A DNA stretch of 63,446 bases from Bradyrhizobium hipponense (GTDB lineage Bacteria; Pseudomonadota; Alphaproteobacteria; Rhizobiales; Xanthobacteraceae), in contig NZ_VSTH01000176.1 in assembly GCF_008123965.1 (NCBI RefSeq), positions 1-63,446 of the forward strand, written 5' to 3'. Both the position numbers and the translations under genes were made by a program. A model generated the notes under the pieces. It had not been told where the DNA came from and ran no database searches. It saw nothing but the letters and a program-made list of their open reading frames with translations. The stretch's first letter is position 1; every line of letters starts with the position of its first letter. Below are positions 13,817-21,913 of this stretch, in pieces.

Positions 13817-14815
13817 TTAGGTAGGCGCGACCAATGAGCGGCTTTCCGCGTCCCAACGCCAGAGCCGTTGATGGGTCAGCTCAGTACCGCCCCACCAGCG
13901 CTCGATCGGATTGTAGCGGAGGAAATCCTCTTCTCCTGCCAGCACCGCCTTCCCGAGTTCCGTGAGCGACAAGCCAGATTGCTTGTATCGTGCGTAGCGC
14001 AGAGGATCGTCGTGCATGTCGAGCGAGAACGGCCCCTCCTCCAGCCCGGATATGGCCGGCGCCGGACACCGCGCTAACCTATCAAGCAGCACCCCGACTT
14101 CCCAGTAGTCGAAAACGCGCCGCTCGTTGCGCTTCCGATCACCCGGGAAAACGTCGAACGGCCGCGCGCCGCCTGTTGCGATCAACTCCAGGATTCTCGT
14201 TTCAGTCGTTCCAAGACCGGTGGCGACGCTCGGAAGCTCTTCGAGGAGGTCCACGAAGCATTGACCGAGGTGCAGAAGCAGATTCAAATTTGCCTTAAGG
14301 AGGTAGAACCAGCTTTGCGGCGTCGGCGCGCGATAGGCTCGCCACGCGCGACCGGCCAGTTCGAGGTGATCTTGCGTAAGTCTGAGAGCTGGCGGGTCGA
14401 GCTTCGCAAGTCGCAGCGGGTCGATGTTACCGATGGCGATATCGAGGTGACGCATCACGAACTCGGAGGCCGCCGCGCCTTCGCTGCGACAATGGTCGAG
14501 CAGCCAAAGCAGGATCAATTGCGAATTTGGCTCCGGCCCCATCCACAATTCGACTGAGTCATATTCCGCGGACAGTTCAAGCAATGCGCGGTCCTTCGCA
14601 CCCGATTTTTCGAGGCGCCATCGCGGCGTATCGTCCAGCCAATGAACGCCGTGTGGCAGAGTCGTACGCGGCGCGAAGAACGCCTCGAGCTCTGCGTCGG
14701 ATGGCAGAGGGCCCCAGACAAGGCGGCGCTCGATTGCGAGCACGAGATCGCCAACGTCGGCTTGCTCGAGAGCGCCAGCGGCGGACGAATCTGTTGTCAG
14801 AATAAGCCGCGTCAT
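13817..14815 (-). CDS. DUF1835-type protein, copy 2
   Basis: A 332-residue protein. The N-terminal half resembles DUF1835 (TRLILTTDSSAAGALEQADV, WGPLPSD, and the VELWMGPEPNSQLILLWLLD segment near 86-107). The C-terminal half has the accompanying winged-helix-like part, with APTPQSWFYLLKA, ELPSVATGLGTTETRILELI, SLTELGKAVLAGEEDF and IERWWGGTELTHQRLWRWD. The biochemical role of this family is not known to me. It is intact and flanked by paralogues on both sides, in the same direction. Confidence 0.75.
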   Translation of the reverse strand: MTRLILTTDSSAAGALEQADVGDLVLAIERRLVWGPLPSDAELEAFFAPRTTLPHGVHWLDDTPRWRLEKSGAKDRALLELSAEYDSVELWMGPEPNSQLILLWLLDHCRSEGAAASEFVMRHLDIAIGNIDPLRLAKLDPPALRLTQDHLELAGRAWRAYRAPTPQSWFYLLKANLNLLLHLGQCFVDLLEELPSVATGLGTTETRILELIATGGARPFDVFPGDRKRNERRVFDYWEVGVLLDRLARCPAPAISGLEEGPFSLDMHDDPLRYARYKQSGLSLTELGKAVLAGEEDFLRYNPIERWWGGTELTHQRLWRWDAESRSLVAPT

Positions 14816-14825
14816 GCTCGTGACT

Positions 14826-15809
14826 TCAAGCCCTCGTCAGGACAGAGCCGAAGCGCCACAGCCGCTCGTTGGTCAGCCGCGTACCGCCCCACCAGCGGTC
14901 GATTGGGTTGTGAAGGCTGAAGTCTTCCCGCCCCGCCAGCACAGCTTTGCCAAACTCCGTTATCGACAGCCTGCTCCGCAGATAAACCTCATGACGGCCC
15001 CTCAGGTTGCCCCGGTCGATCGTGCGCAGTTCATCGCCAAGCCCTGCAACCGCGGGTCTCGGACCTAGCGCGAGCCCTTGGAGCAGCCAGCCCAGCTCCC
15101 ACTCGCTGAAGACACGCGTACGGCGGAGCCCGCGCAAGTGGAACAGCGCGTTCGTCCGCTCGTAGCCCCGTGAAACGAGTTCAAGAAACCGCATTTCCGT
15201 CGCGCCGAGCCCGGTTGAGGGTGATGGAAGCTCTGCCAAGAGATCGATCAAAGCCGGCTTCAGCATTGGCAAGGCACTTAGATCTTTGTCGACCAGATCG
15301 ACGCCGGCCTCAGGTGTCGGCGCGGCATAGGCCTGCCAGGCCATGCTTGCTGTTTCAAGCTCATCTGCGGTGACCTCGACATCGGGAATATAGGCCAACG
15401 ATTTGCGAATAGATTTAAGTTCCTGCGAGATCAGATTGAAATCGATCAGACGCAGCTTTGCCTTCGCCACGATCTCTGGATGCGAGCGGAGAAAATCGAG
15501 CAGCCAAATTAGCTGCAGCTGATCATTCGGGGTCGAATCAAACCACAATTCGACAATATCGTAAGATTGGCAAAACTCGGTCAGCGACAGGTGCTGCCGT
15601 TCTCTGACGCCCTGGGGCCTTCGTCCGATGAAGTCCGACCAGTGCCCTCCAGGATTCGCCGTTCCTGACCGTGCGGCAACATAGATCGCAAGTTCGTCGA
15701 GAGGCAGAGGCCCGTCAACAAAGCGGAACGTGAATGGAATGACGACCTCGGCAAGATCTGAGCGTATGAGATCAAAGCCCGACGAACTCGTCAGAAACGC
15801 ACGCTTCAT
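14826..15809 (-). CDS. DUF1835-type protein, copy 3
   Basis: A 327-residue paralogue of copies 1 and 2, intact. It has the same order of conserved blocks: RAFLTSSSGFDLIRSDLAEV, VELWFDSTPNDQLQLIWLLD, APTPEAGVDLVDKDLSALPM, ELPSPSTGLGATEMRFLELV, SITEFGKAVLAGREDFSLH and IDRWWGGTRLTNERLWRF. Only 10 bases separate its stop from the start of copy 2, so copies 3 and 2 are probably co-transcribed. Function unknown. Confidence 0.75.
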   Translation of the reverse strand: MKRAFLTSSSGFDLIRSDLAEVVIPFTFRFVDGPLPLDELAIYVAARSGTANPGGHWSDFIGRRPQGVRERQHLSLTEFCQSYDIVELWFDSTPNDQLQLIWLLDFLRSHPEIVAKAKLRLIDFNLISQELKSIRKSLAYIPDVEVTADELETASMAWQAYAAPTPEAGVDLVDKDLSALPMLKPALIDLLAELPSPSTGLGATEMRFLELVSRGYERTNALFHLRGLRRTRVFSEWELGWLLQGLALGPRPAVAGLGDELRTIDRGNLRGRHEVYLRSRLSITEFGKAVLAGREDFSLHNPIDRWWGGTRLTNERLWRFGSVLTRA

Positions 15810-15838
15810 CGCCTAAATACTCCAGGCAAAGTGAAACA

Positions 15839-15876
15839 GGCGCCGAAGACGTCGGCAACTCAACGTCCTCAGCGCC
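15839..15876 (-). terminator. probable recA terminator hairpin
   Basis: Read on the minus strand, GGCGCTGAGGACGT and ACGTCTTCGGCGCC form a 14-bp stem with two G-U pairs and a 10-base loop, starting 30 bases after the recA stop codon. The downstream T-run is weak (TGTTTCACTTT). Confidence 0.5.
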
Positions 15877-15905
15877 CGCTCCTCGCGAAAACTCTATTGT
15901 TAAGG

Positions 15906-16994
15906 CTACTCGTCGGCCGGCTCGTCGCCGTCGGCGTCGCGCTCGGGGGTGCCGGCCAGAATCTGCTCGGCGATCAGGCCGGAGTTCTGACGGATGGCGG
16001 TCTCGATCTTGGCGGTGATGTCGGGGTTGGCCTTCAAAAACGCTTTGGAATTCTCGCGGCCCTGGCCGAGACGCTGGCTGTCATAGGAGAACCAGGCGCC
16101 GGACTTTTCGACGATGCCGGCCTTGACGCCGAGATCGAGGATCTCGCCCATCTTGGAGACGCCCTCGCCGTACATGATGTCGAATTCGACCTGCTTGAAG
16201 GGCGGCGCCAGCTTGTTCTTCACCACCTTGACGCGCGTGGTGTTGCCGACCACCTCGTCGCGCTCCTTGATCGCGCCGATGCGGCGGATGTCGAGACGGA
16301 CGGAGGCGTAGAATTTCAGCGCATTGCCGCCGGTGGTGGTTTCCGGCGAGCCGTACATCACACCGATCTTCATGCGGATCTGGTTGATGAAGATGACCAT
16401 GGTGTTCGACTTGTTGATCGAAGCCGTCAGCTTGCGGAGCGCCTGGCTCATCAGACGGGCCTGGAGGCCCGGCAGGGCATCGCCCATCTCGCCCTCGAGC
16501 TCGGCCTTCGGCACCAGCGCCGCAACCGAATCCACCACCAGAACGTCGACCGCACCCGAGCGCACCAGCGTGTCGCAGATTTCCAGCGCCTGCTCGCCGG
16601 TGTCGGGCTGCGAGATCAGGAGCTCGTCGATGTTGACGCCGAGCTTGCGGGCGTAGACCGGGTCGAGCGCATGTTCGGCGTCGATGAAGGCGCAGATGCC
16701 GCCCTTCTTCTGTGCTTCCGCCACCGTGTGCAGCGCCAGCGTGGTCTTGCCCGAAGATTCCGGCCCGTAGATCTCGACAACCCGCCCCTTCGGCAGGCCG
16801 CCGATGCCGAGCGCGATATCGAGCCCCAGCGAGCCCGAGGACACCGCCTCGACATCCATCGAACGGTCGTTCTTGCCGAGCTTCATCACCGAGCCCTTGC
16901 CGAACTGGCGCTCGATCTGGGAGAGCGCGGCGGCCAGAGCTTTACTCTTGTCCATGGAAGATCCTTCGACGATACGCAGGGCAGTGGTGGACAT
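15906..16994 (-). CDS. recA: recombinase A
   Basis: A 362-residue DNA strand-exchange ATPase and SOS co-protease. Walker A is GPESSGKT at residues 77-84. The Walker B strand VDVLVVDSVAALVPKAELEG, the L1/L2 loop region with IFINQIRMKIGVMYGSPETT and GGNALKFYASVRLDIRR, and an acidic tail (ERDADGDEPADE) are all present. I start at the ATG at 16994 (MSTTALRIV), which has an AAGGAG site in front. The longer upstream frame to 17123 would run through the SOS box and is rejected. Confidence 0.98.
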   Translation of the reverse strand: MSTTALRIVEGSSMDKSKALAAALSQIERQFGKGSVMKLGKNDRSMDVEAVSSGSLGLDIALGIGGLPKGRVVEIYGPESSGKTTLALHTVAEAQKKGGICAFIDAEHALDPVYARKLGVNIDELLISQPDTGEQALEICDTLVRSGAVDVLVVDSVAALVPKAELEGEMGDALPGLQARLMSQALRKLTASINKSNTMVIFINQIRMKIGVMYGSPETTTGGNALKFYASVRLDIRRIGAIKERDEVVGNTTRVKVVKNKLAPPFKQVEFDIMYGEGVSKMGEILDLGVKAGIVEKSGAWFSYDSQRLGQGRENSKAFLKANPDITAKIETAIRQNSGLIAEQILAGTPERDADGDEPADE

Positions 16995-17087
16995 TGGGTC
17001 GTGCTCCTTATGGCGAGGATTCGCTAGAGGGACAAACGGTGGGTGGGGCGGGCCGGCGACAAAAATAATGTACCCTATTTGTTCCAG

Positions 17088-17102
17088 GTTCGCAATATGT
17101 TC
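17088..17102 (-). promoter_or_regulatory. SOS box (LexA site) of recA
   Basis: GTTC-GCAATAT-GTTC on the plus strand, i.e. GAAC-N7-GAAC reading toward recA. This direct-repeat form is the known LexA-binding site of alphaproteobacteria. It lies about 95 bases upstream of the recA ATG. A further GTTC half-site is at 17081-17084. Confidence 0.88.
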
Positions 17103-17344
17103 TTTTCGCCGCCGGGACTGCAAACTCCGAAAACCAGCTTGAATTTCCGAAAAGCGTTTCCTGCTCCTCCGTGGCGGCTCTGCCGCCTCAGGGGAGTCGG
17201 TAGCCGCGGAAGAGCTAATCCCAAATTGAAATTTTGGCCTATTCCAATTCGCTGTGTTTACTTTGGAACCGCGCGGCGCACGCGGGCATAATAGGATCGA
17301 GGTTGCACATTCTTACGGTTAGGACCCGTATGCACAGGCCACTC

Positions 17345-17548
17345 ATGAAACATCGCCGCCGGTTTAAACAGAGCTCGCCCCTCGAAGAACGTCTGGCCGA
17401 AGAAGCCGAACGGCTGAGACAGGAGGCCACGAAGCTGCCTCCCGGCTCCCGGCGGGAAAGCCTCCTCCGCAAGGCCCGACTGGACGAGACCACGGCTCAT
17501 ATCGCCGAGTGGCTGACTTCACCCGGGTTGCAGCAGCCCAAGCCCTAG
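17345..17548 (+). CDS. conserved hypothetical small protein
   Basis: 67 residues, highly charged: KHRRRFKQSSPLEERLAEEA, then RLRQEATKLPPGSRRESLLR, then HIAEWLTSPGLQQPKP. The composition predicts a helical, cytoplasmic, basic/acidic protein. I recall very similar short proteins as conserved hypotheticals of Bradyrhizobium, without a known function. A start five codons earlier (ATG at 17330) is also possible. No operon partner. Confidence 0.6.
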   Translation: MKHRRRFKQSSPLEERLAEEAERLRQEATKLPPGSRRESLLRKARLDETTAHIAEWLTSPGLQQPKP

Positions 17549-17781
17549 AGCGGGCTTACGGGCCGTCTCGATTAGTCTCCCGCTCGAAGACTGCGACCGG
17601 GACTACCTGCTTGGTTGTTGTCGTCGACCGCGAGGGGCCAGAGCCGGCCGCGGTTTCTACTTTGCATGGGGTTGTTTTCGATATTTTTTGAGTGCGCACC
17701 GAGCCTGCTCGCGCGGATCCACGCTCGGGGCCGCATCGTCGCTGTTCGCCGTGCCGCCGCTGTCGCGTTCGTCGTGCCGGT

Positions 17782-17871
17782 CTAGATTAGCGCCAACAGC
17801 ACGATGCCGATCACCAGCACTACGAAGCCAGCCGCCGTCGCGGCGGCGAATGACCGCTCTACATTATCCAT
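17782..17871 (-). CDS. possible 29-residue single-TM peptide
   Basis: The ATG at 17871 opens a short frame, MDNVERSFAAATAAGFVVLV then IGIVLLALI, i.e. a short polar head and one hydrophobic segment reaching the C-terminus. Small tail-anchored peptides of this kind are common but hard to prove. A longer in-frame start at 17997 exists but encodes an unlikely polar leader. Confidence 0.3.
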   Translation of the reverse strand: MDNVERSFAAATAAGFVVLVIGIVLLALI

Positions 17872-18161
17872 GATGCCACCCCGTTGTCGGCGCACCACGT
17901 TTCCCCCATGGCTTCGCCGAACGGACGGAATCTCGCCGACGCGTGTGTCGTAAGTTGTGCAATCGGGTGTTCGAATTGGGACGTTGGAGCGCCTCAAAAG
18001 GCTCCCTTCCTTTCATTCACGATGGCGCCATGCTCGGTCGAAGCGCACATCGCTCTGCGGTTCGGTCCGCGTGCTTGTCAGGCTGCCGTAAGCAGCGCCG
18101 GTTACGGTGGTCCGGCTTATGGTGTTGCAAGCCCAGCACCTCAGCCTCCAATAACCTCTCG

Positions 18162-18193
18162 CCCCGCTTGGCTCACCCCAAGCGGGGTTTTTT
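18162..18193 (+). terminator. strong intrinsic terminator with no protein-coding gene before it
   Basis: CCCCGCTTGG, loop CTCACC, CCAAGCGGGG, then TTTTTT: a perfect 10-bp GC-rich stem with a six-T run, reading on the plus strand. No convincing plus-strand gene ends just before it, so it may close a small RNA transcribed from about 17.9-18.0 kb. Confidence 0.75.
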
Positions 18194-18209
18194 CGTTTCC
18201 GCAACCTGC

Positions 18210-18449
18210 TCAGCCAGTCCCCTCTTCCCGCGTCAGCCGCAGCGCGAACGCGCGAATCGCAGGCGCTGCCAGCAGCACGATGGGCAGCATCGCCGCCCAT
18301 GCAACCAGCCACGAGATTGTCCAATGTTGAACGAAGAGCATCGCGCTTTGCGCCGGAAAGCTGGCGATCCCCGCCGCGATCAGCGAGGTCAGGCCGGACT
18401 GGATGACGCCGAAGACGAAATGACTGTAGCGACGGGGAATGCCGAGCAT
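18210..18449 (-). CDS. DUF2798 family small membrane protein
   Basis: 79 residues with two transmembrane helices. LGIPRRYSHFVFGVIQSGLT leads into the first, and WLVAWAAMLPIVLLAAPAIR forms the second, ending in a basic R-x-R tail. This is the layout and sequence style of DUF2798 proteins, which have no assigned function. The start is the ATG at 18449; a much longer frame upstream in the same phase is not protein-like. Confidence 0.78.
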   Translation of the reverse strand: MLGIPRRYSHFVFGVIQSGLTSLIAAGIASFPAQSAMLFVQHWTISWLVAWAAMLPIVLLAAPAIRAFALRLTREEGTG

Positions 18450-18863
18450 GATGCGCCCATGTTGCCTTTGCCTATCTGGCAAGCAAGGCATGTGCCGTGG
18501 ATCGCAGGAGGGCGGCTTGGTCACCGGCTTCCGGTCATTCCCGCCGCGCGATGGGAACCGCGGTTTTAATGATTCACCCACCGAACCTGTCCGTGGTTCT
18601 CCGACCATGAACAGAGTTCCTGGGCCATCTGTCCGAGTTGCGGTGGAACGCGTCGGCAGGGACTTGGCCGCTGGCGACGACGGCTCCAGGCGCGCTGCGA
18701 GTTTTCCGCTCCCACGTCTTTCGGAATCCGATTTCGTTTGTTGCGAGCCGCGCGCACTTTCGAGATTTTCGTGAATTATCCAAGGCTTACCGGAAGATTT
18801 CACTTGTCGGCGGAATATGTGATGCCCAACATGCTTCCGGAAAGGTGAATCGTGGAGGTGACC
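18450..18863. other. intergenic stretch without recognised gene
   Basis: About 410 bases. Open frames exist on both strands but their products are composed of low-information Arg/Ser/Pro-rich sequence with no recognisable domain. I see no clear operator or hairpin. Confidence 0.4.
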
Positions 18864-19052
18864 ATGAATCACAGGGGCATCGACTTCACCGTTGCCAAAA
18901 CGGCGATTCCGGGTGTCTGGCAGTGGGAGTTCTGCATCGGCGACCAGGTCAAGAGCGGCAAGACCGAGACCAAGATCGACCTGTTGGCGATCCGGCGGGT
19001 GCAGCTGCGCATCGATCGGGAGCTGAAAGCGCTGGCACGGAAAACCGCCTGA
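18864..19052 (+). CDS. conserved hypothetical small protein
   Basis: 62 residues beginning NHRGIDFTVAKTAIPGVWQW and ending ELKALARKTA. A very good ribosome-binding site (GGAGGTGACC) ends just before the ATG at 18864. The N-terminal half looks like beta strands (GVWQWEFCIGDQVKSGKTET) and the C-terminal half is a basic amphipathic helix. I do not recognise a named family. Its regularity and the Shine-Dalgarno sequence support translation. Confidence 0.6.
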   Translation: MNHRGIDFTVAKTAIPGVWQWEFCIGDQVKSGKTETKIDLLAIRRVQLRIDRELKALARKTA

Positions 19053-19229
19053 ACCGGCGGACCGGCGGCTTTCAGGTCGATTTTTAGCGCGGCGCGGTTT
19101 GCTTGGGCCCGCAGGCAGCCGCCATGGGCGGCCATTCCGTAGACGCCCGGAATTGATCTGCCGGCCATTTGGGATTGGATTGAGCGCCTTGTGGCTTGGG
19201 GGCAGGCCATTACGCGACCGGTGCCAGCC

Positions 19230-19463
19230 ATGCCGCATTATTTCTTTCGAATCCGGAACGGCCGCTATTCCGGTTGTGCCGAGCATGCGACGGAATTTGC
19301 CGATCGCGATTCGGCCTGGAAGGAGATGACCAGCGTCTGCGCCGACATGGCCGCGGGCATCTCCCGCAAGCTCCAGGAAAACTCGGAGTGGCATATGGAG
19401 CTGCTCGACGAAGCCAAAGAGCCCGTGTTCCGGATCCGTATCGTCGCCGAGACCTTCGAGTAG
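19230..19463 (+). CDS. DUF6894-like small protein
   Basis: 77 residues starting PHYFFRIRNGRYSGCAEHAT, with the PxYFFH/R...G opening of the large family of rhizobial small proteins annotated DUF6894. Helical middle (SAWKEMTSVCADMAAGISRK) and a C-terminal strand (AKEPVFRIRIVAETFE). Function unknown; many genomes carry dozens of copies. The ATG at 19230 is used because the family motif begins there. Confidence 0.72.
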   Translation: MPHYFFRIRNGRYSGCAEHATEFADRDSAWKEMTSVCADMAAGISRKLQENSEWHMELLDEAKEPVFRIRIVAETFE

Positions 19464-19484
19464 GTCTTTGTCTCCGAGCTTGGC

Positions 19485-19739
19485 CTAGTCGGCGCTGGGA
19501 AGCCGCCGCATGGTGAATTCGATCTCGCCGCCGGGCAATTCGCGCCAGTGTTCGACTTCGCTCATATAACCAGCCTTGGGGTAGCGGGCGAAGAAGGCCT
19601 GCGCTCTTGCGCGCGCCGCCGGGCGGGGCAAGGTGAAGGTTTCACGCAAATAGCCGTCGCCGCTCTGTTCGGCTGGCTTACCGCCCGCCTTGTGCCGGCG
19701 CGCCATCCGCTCGGCGAGATCCCGCGGCCGATCGGCCAT
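19485..19739 (-). CDS. conserved hypothetical protein
   Basis: 84 residues, ADRPRDLAERMARRHKAGGK at the N-terminus, then ETFTLPRPAARARAQAFFAR, and SEVEHWRELPGGEIEFTMRR near the end. A perfect AGGAGG lies six bases before the ATG at 19739, which fixes the start. The C-terminal part predicts a small alpha/beta fold. No family recognised. Confidence 0.62.
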   Translation of the reverse strand: MADRPRDLAERMARRHKAGGKPAEQSGDGYLRETFTLPRPAARARAQAFFARYPKAGYMSEVEHWRELPGGEIEFTMRRLPSAD

Positions 19740-19840
19740 GTGATGCCTCCTCAACGCAACACTCTCTCGGGAATGTAGGAAGCGGGCGGGCCGAACAGGA
19801 GTCCCGAGTGGAGGCGCAAGCCGCCTCCGCCCGTGATCGT

Positions 19841-20134
19841 TCAGTTAGCGGCTGTGCCGGTCTTGGTCTTCTTGGGCGCACCGGTCGCGGCCGATGCCTT
19901 CGGCGCCGGCTGCTTTGGCGGATCGGAGCGCATGCCGCCCCAGGGATCGTTGGACGCCTTGGTGTCCGGAATCTTCTTCAGCGTTTCCTTGTAGGCCTTT
20001 TCACGTTCGGCCTCGGCCGCCTTCTCCTCCGGGGTCTTGCTCGGACCATCCTGCAGCAGGTTGATATTGGGCATTTGCGCATAGGCCGGTCCGGCCAGCA
20101 CGGCCAGCACCGCAGCCATACGGAAAAGCTTCAT
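19841..20134 (-). CDS. small secreted protein with a DPWGG-type motif (copy A)
   Basis: 97 residues with a clear Sec signal peptide (KLFRMAAVLAVLAGPAYAQ). The mature part is polar: NINLLQDGPSKTPEEKAAEA, then YKETLKKIPDTKASNDPWGG, then a Lys/Pro/Ala-rich tail. The middle block, Y-K-x2-L-x2-I-P-(D/E)-x-K-x3-DPWGG, is shared with the protein at 21527-21760. An AAGGAG precedes two ATGs; the second (20134) has the better spacing. Likely periplasmic, function unknown. Confidence 0.68.
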   Translation of the reverse strand: MKLFRMAAVLAVLAGPAYAQMPNINLLQDGPSKTPEEKAAEAEREKAYKETLKKIPDTKASNDPWGGMRSDPPKQPAPKASAATGAPKKTKTGTAAN

Positions 20135-20229
20135 CATTCGCTCCTTGATCATCCATAGAAGGGCGGATCGCCCCGCGCCTTGTCGTCCCTGTTCAACCCC
20201 GGTCGCGACCTTGGGGTCGCTCGGGGCCG

Positions 20230-20361
20230 CTAGAGCCGGTCCGATCTGCACGATTTCGGCGCATTCAGCCAGTCGTCCCAGATCGGGCCGCATTTGGTGC
20301 ACCCGTTCAGCACAAGGCCGAGCGCGGCCAGACAAACGACCAGGACACATCGACGCAACAT
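20230..20361 (-). CDS. short lipoprotein with a CTKCGPIWDDW motif
   Basis: A 43-residue frame starts at the ATG at 20361: basic start (LRRC), hydrophobic core (VLVVCLAALGLVL), then a lipobox NGC with the acylated Cys at 21. The mature part begins CTKCGPIWDDWLNAPKSCRS and has four cysteines counting the lipidated one. I recall similar short conserved lipoproteins in Bradyrhizobium genomes. It probably sits in a membrane facing the periplasm; the role is unknown. Confidence 0.55.
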   Translation of the reverse strand: MLRRCVLVVCLAALGLVLNGCTKCGPIWDDWLNAPKSCRSDRL

Positions 20362-20525
20362 CGTCCACCCCATTCCCAAGCGCGGCATCATAGAGGGCGA
20401 AGTCAGGCATTTTCAAGCCGACGGGACTTCAAGCCGACGGGACCCACGGGAGACCGGGTGACTTTGCCGCGCCGATGCGCGCAGTATGGCCGAAACATCC
20501 GGCAACAATGGAGGACAACGACAGC

Positions 20526-20996
20526 ATGCCATCGCAGCCAGAAGCGGAGTTCGGCATCGCCGACGCCAGACGGATCCTCGGCGAGGTCTTTGCGCCCTGG
20601 GTCCAAGATCTCAACCTCTCCGTCGAGCGCATCGAGCACGCCCCGCCGTCGGATGCACCGGACTGGCAGCCGGGCGCATTGCTGCGCTTGGCGTTTTCGG
20701 AGCGGCTGTGCCGCCACGGCGGCGTGGTGTGCGGCCAGGCGCTGATGGCACTGGCCGATACCGCCATGGTGATCGCAATTCTGGCCGCCAATCGCGGCTA
20801 CCGTCCGATGACCACGGTCGACCAGACCACGCATTTCATGCGCGCCGTCTCCTCGTCCGACGTGCTGGCCGACGCGCGCGTGGTGCGCCTCGGGCGCACC
20901 ATGAGCTTCGGCCGCGTCACCCTGCTCTCCGCCACCGACAACAAGCCGGTGGCCATGGTGTCGAGCGCGTTCGCGATGCTGCCGGGACAAGCATGA
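20526..20996 (+). CDS. PaaI-type hotdog thioesterase
   Basis: 156 residues. The signature of the PaaI/YdiI hotdog group is present: HGGVVCGQALMALADTAMVI, where the buried helix carries the catalytic acidic residue, followed by MTTVDQTTHFMRAVSSSDVL and DARVVRLGRTMSFGRVTLL. The expected activity is hydrolysis of acyl-CoA or aryl-CoA. A GGAGG eleven bases upstream favours the ATG at 20526; an earlier ATG at 20508 is possible. No neighbouring pathway gene suggests the substrate. Confidence 0.8.
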   Translation: MPSQPEAEFGIADARRILGEVFAPWVQDLNLSVERIEHAPPSDAPDWQPGALLRLAFSERLCRHGGVVCGQALMALADTAMVIAILAANRGYRPMTTVDQTTHFMRAVSSSDVLADARVVRLGRTMSFGRVTLLSATDNKPVAMVSSAFAMLPGQA

Positions 20997-21159
20997 TCGG
21001 AGAGCCGTGAAGCGCCAAGCGCACCGCGGCGGCGGAGAGACGCTCCGCTTCAATTTCGTAAACGAAGTCTGAAGCGCGGTGCAAGTAGCGGCAGTATTGA
21101 GTTTAGTTCAAGGTAATTTCTATGCACTATTTCACAATCATCGCTATGGACTAACGCGG

Positions 21160-21399
21160 ATGATCGAAAAGCGTACGGCACAGCGGCACCGGGTCTTCAA
21201 GGGTGGCACGATCGCCTTTGAAAATAGTGGTTTTGCGTGCACGGTGCGAAACATGTCGGCGAGCGGCGCCGCAATCGATCTCGAAAACCCTGTCACGTTG
21301 CCGCAATCGTTCACGCTGTCGATTTCACGCGACAATTTCGTGCGAAATTGCCGGCCGGTCTGGCGCAACGACAGGCGCGTCGGCCTCGCCTTCGTATAG
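21160..21399 (+). CDS. single-domain PilZ protein
   Basis: 79 residues forming one PilZ domain. The N-terminal EKRTAQRHRVFKGGTIAFEN contains the RxxxR c-di-GMP-binding motif (R-T-A-Q-R-H-R), and the second motif (D/N)xSxxG is NMSASGAAI. The C-terminal strands are FTLSISRDNFVRNCRPVWRN and RRVGLAFV. It probably binds cyclic di-GMP and acts through a partner. The start is the ATG at 21160; an upstream extension lacks a domain. Confidence 0.82.
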   Translation: MIEKRTAQRHRVFKGGTIAFENSGFACTVRNMSASGAAIDLENPVTLPQSFTLSISRDNFVRNCRPVWRNDRRVGLAFV

Positions 21400-21526
21400 T
21401 CATGCACATGATGTGAATGAACGTTCGCATCGTGCACACGATGCAGCATCATGCGGCAGCGCCCGTTGTACCGAAGGCGGCATCGGGGCAGGATATCGCA
21501 GGCGGGTCGTTACGGCCCGCCAAGCT

Positions 21527-21760
21527 TTATTTCAGCTTCTTCGTGGGTTCGCTCGGGCGGGCTCCGCCCCACGGATCATACTTATCCTTGGGCTCGGGAA
21601 TGCGCTCGAGCGCCGCCTTGTAGGCCTTTTCGTCAACCTTGGGCTTGTTGTCCGGCTTGGCCACGGCCTCATTGGGCTGGCGCCTGCCGCCGCCCATCTG
21701 CGCCTGCGCCGAGACGGCCGTCAGCGCCAGCACGGCCGCCGCTATGATCAAAATCCTCAT
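21527..21760 (-). CDS. small secreted protein with a DPWGG-type motif (copy B)
   Basis: 77 residues with a Sec signal peptide (RILIIAAAVLALTAVSAQAQ). The mature part contains DEKAYKAALERIPEPKDKYD then PWGGARPSEPTKKLK, matching the block YKxxLxxIP(D/E)xKxxxDPWGG in the protein at 19841-20134. Both end in a Lys/Pro-rich tail. They are 1.4 kb apart on the same strand and look like diverged duplicates. Function unknown. Confidence 0.68.
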   Translation of the reverse strand: MRILIIAAAVLALTAVSAQAQMGGGRRQPNEAVAKPDNKPKVDEKAYKAALERIPEPKDKYDPWGGARPSEPTKKLK

Positions 21761-21913
21761 TGGCGCAATCCCCCTCGTCCGGGGTACAAATTAGCCCGCA
21801 ATCCCCGTAATAGCCAATGCCGCGGCGTCACCGACTTCAGCAAATGTTGATCGGACGGGACTTCGCCGGATCGCATTCCTGCCTATCTGATGGCCCGCAG
21901 GGGACCCTCACGA

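Noticed and set aside
16995..17123. N-terminal extension of RecA by 43 residues
   Set aside because: It would translate across the SOS box; the ATG at 16994 has a good AAGGAG and gives the normal RecA length.
18439..18774. 111-residue plus-strand frame in the 18.5 kb gap
   Set aside because: No ribosome-binding site and a disordered Arg/Pro/Ser composition, with equally long frames on the opposite strand.
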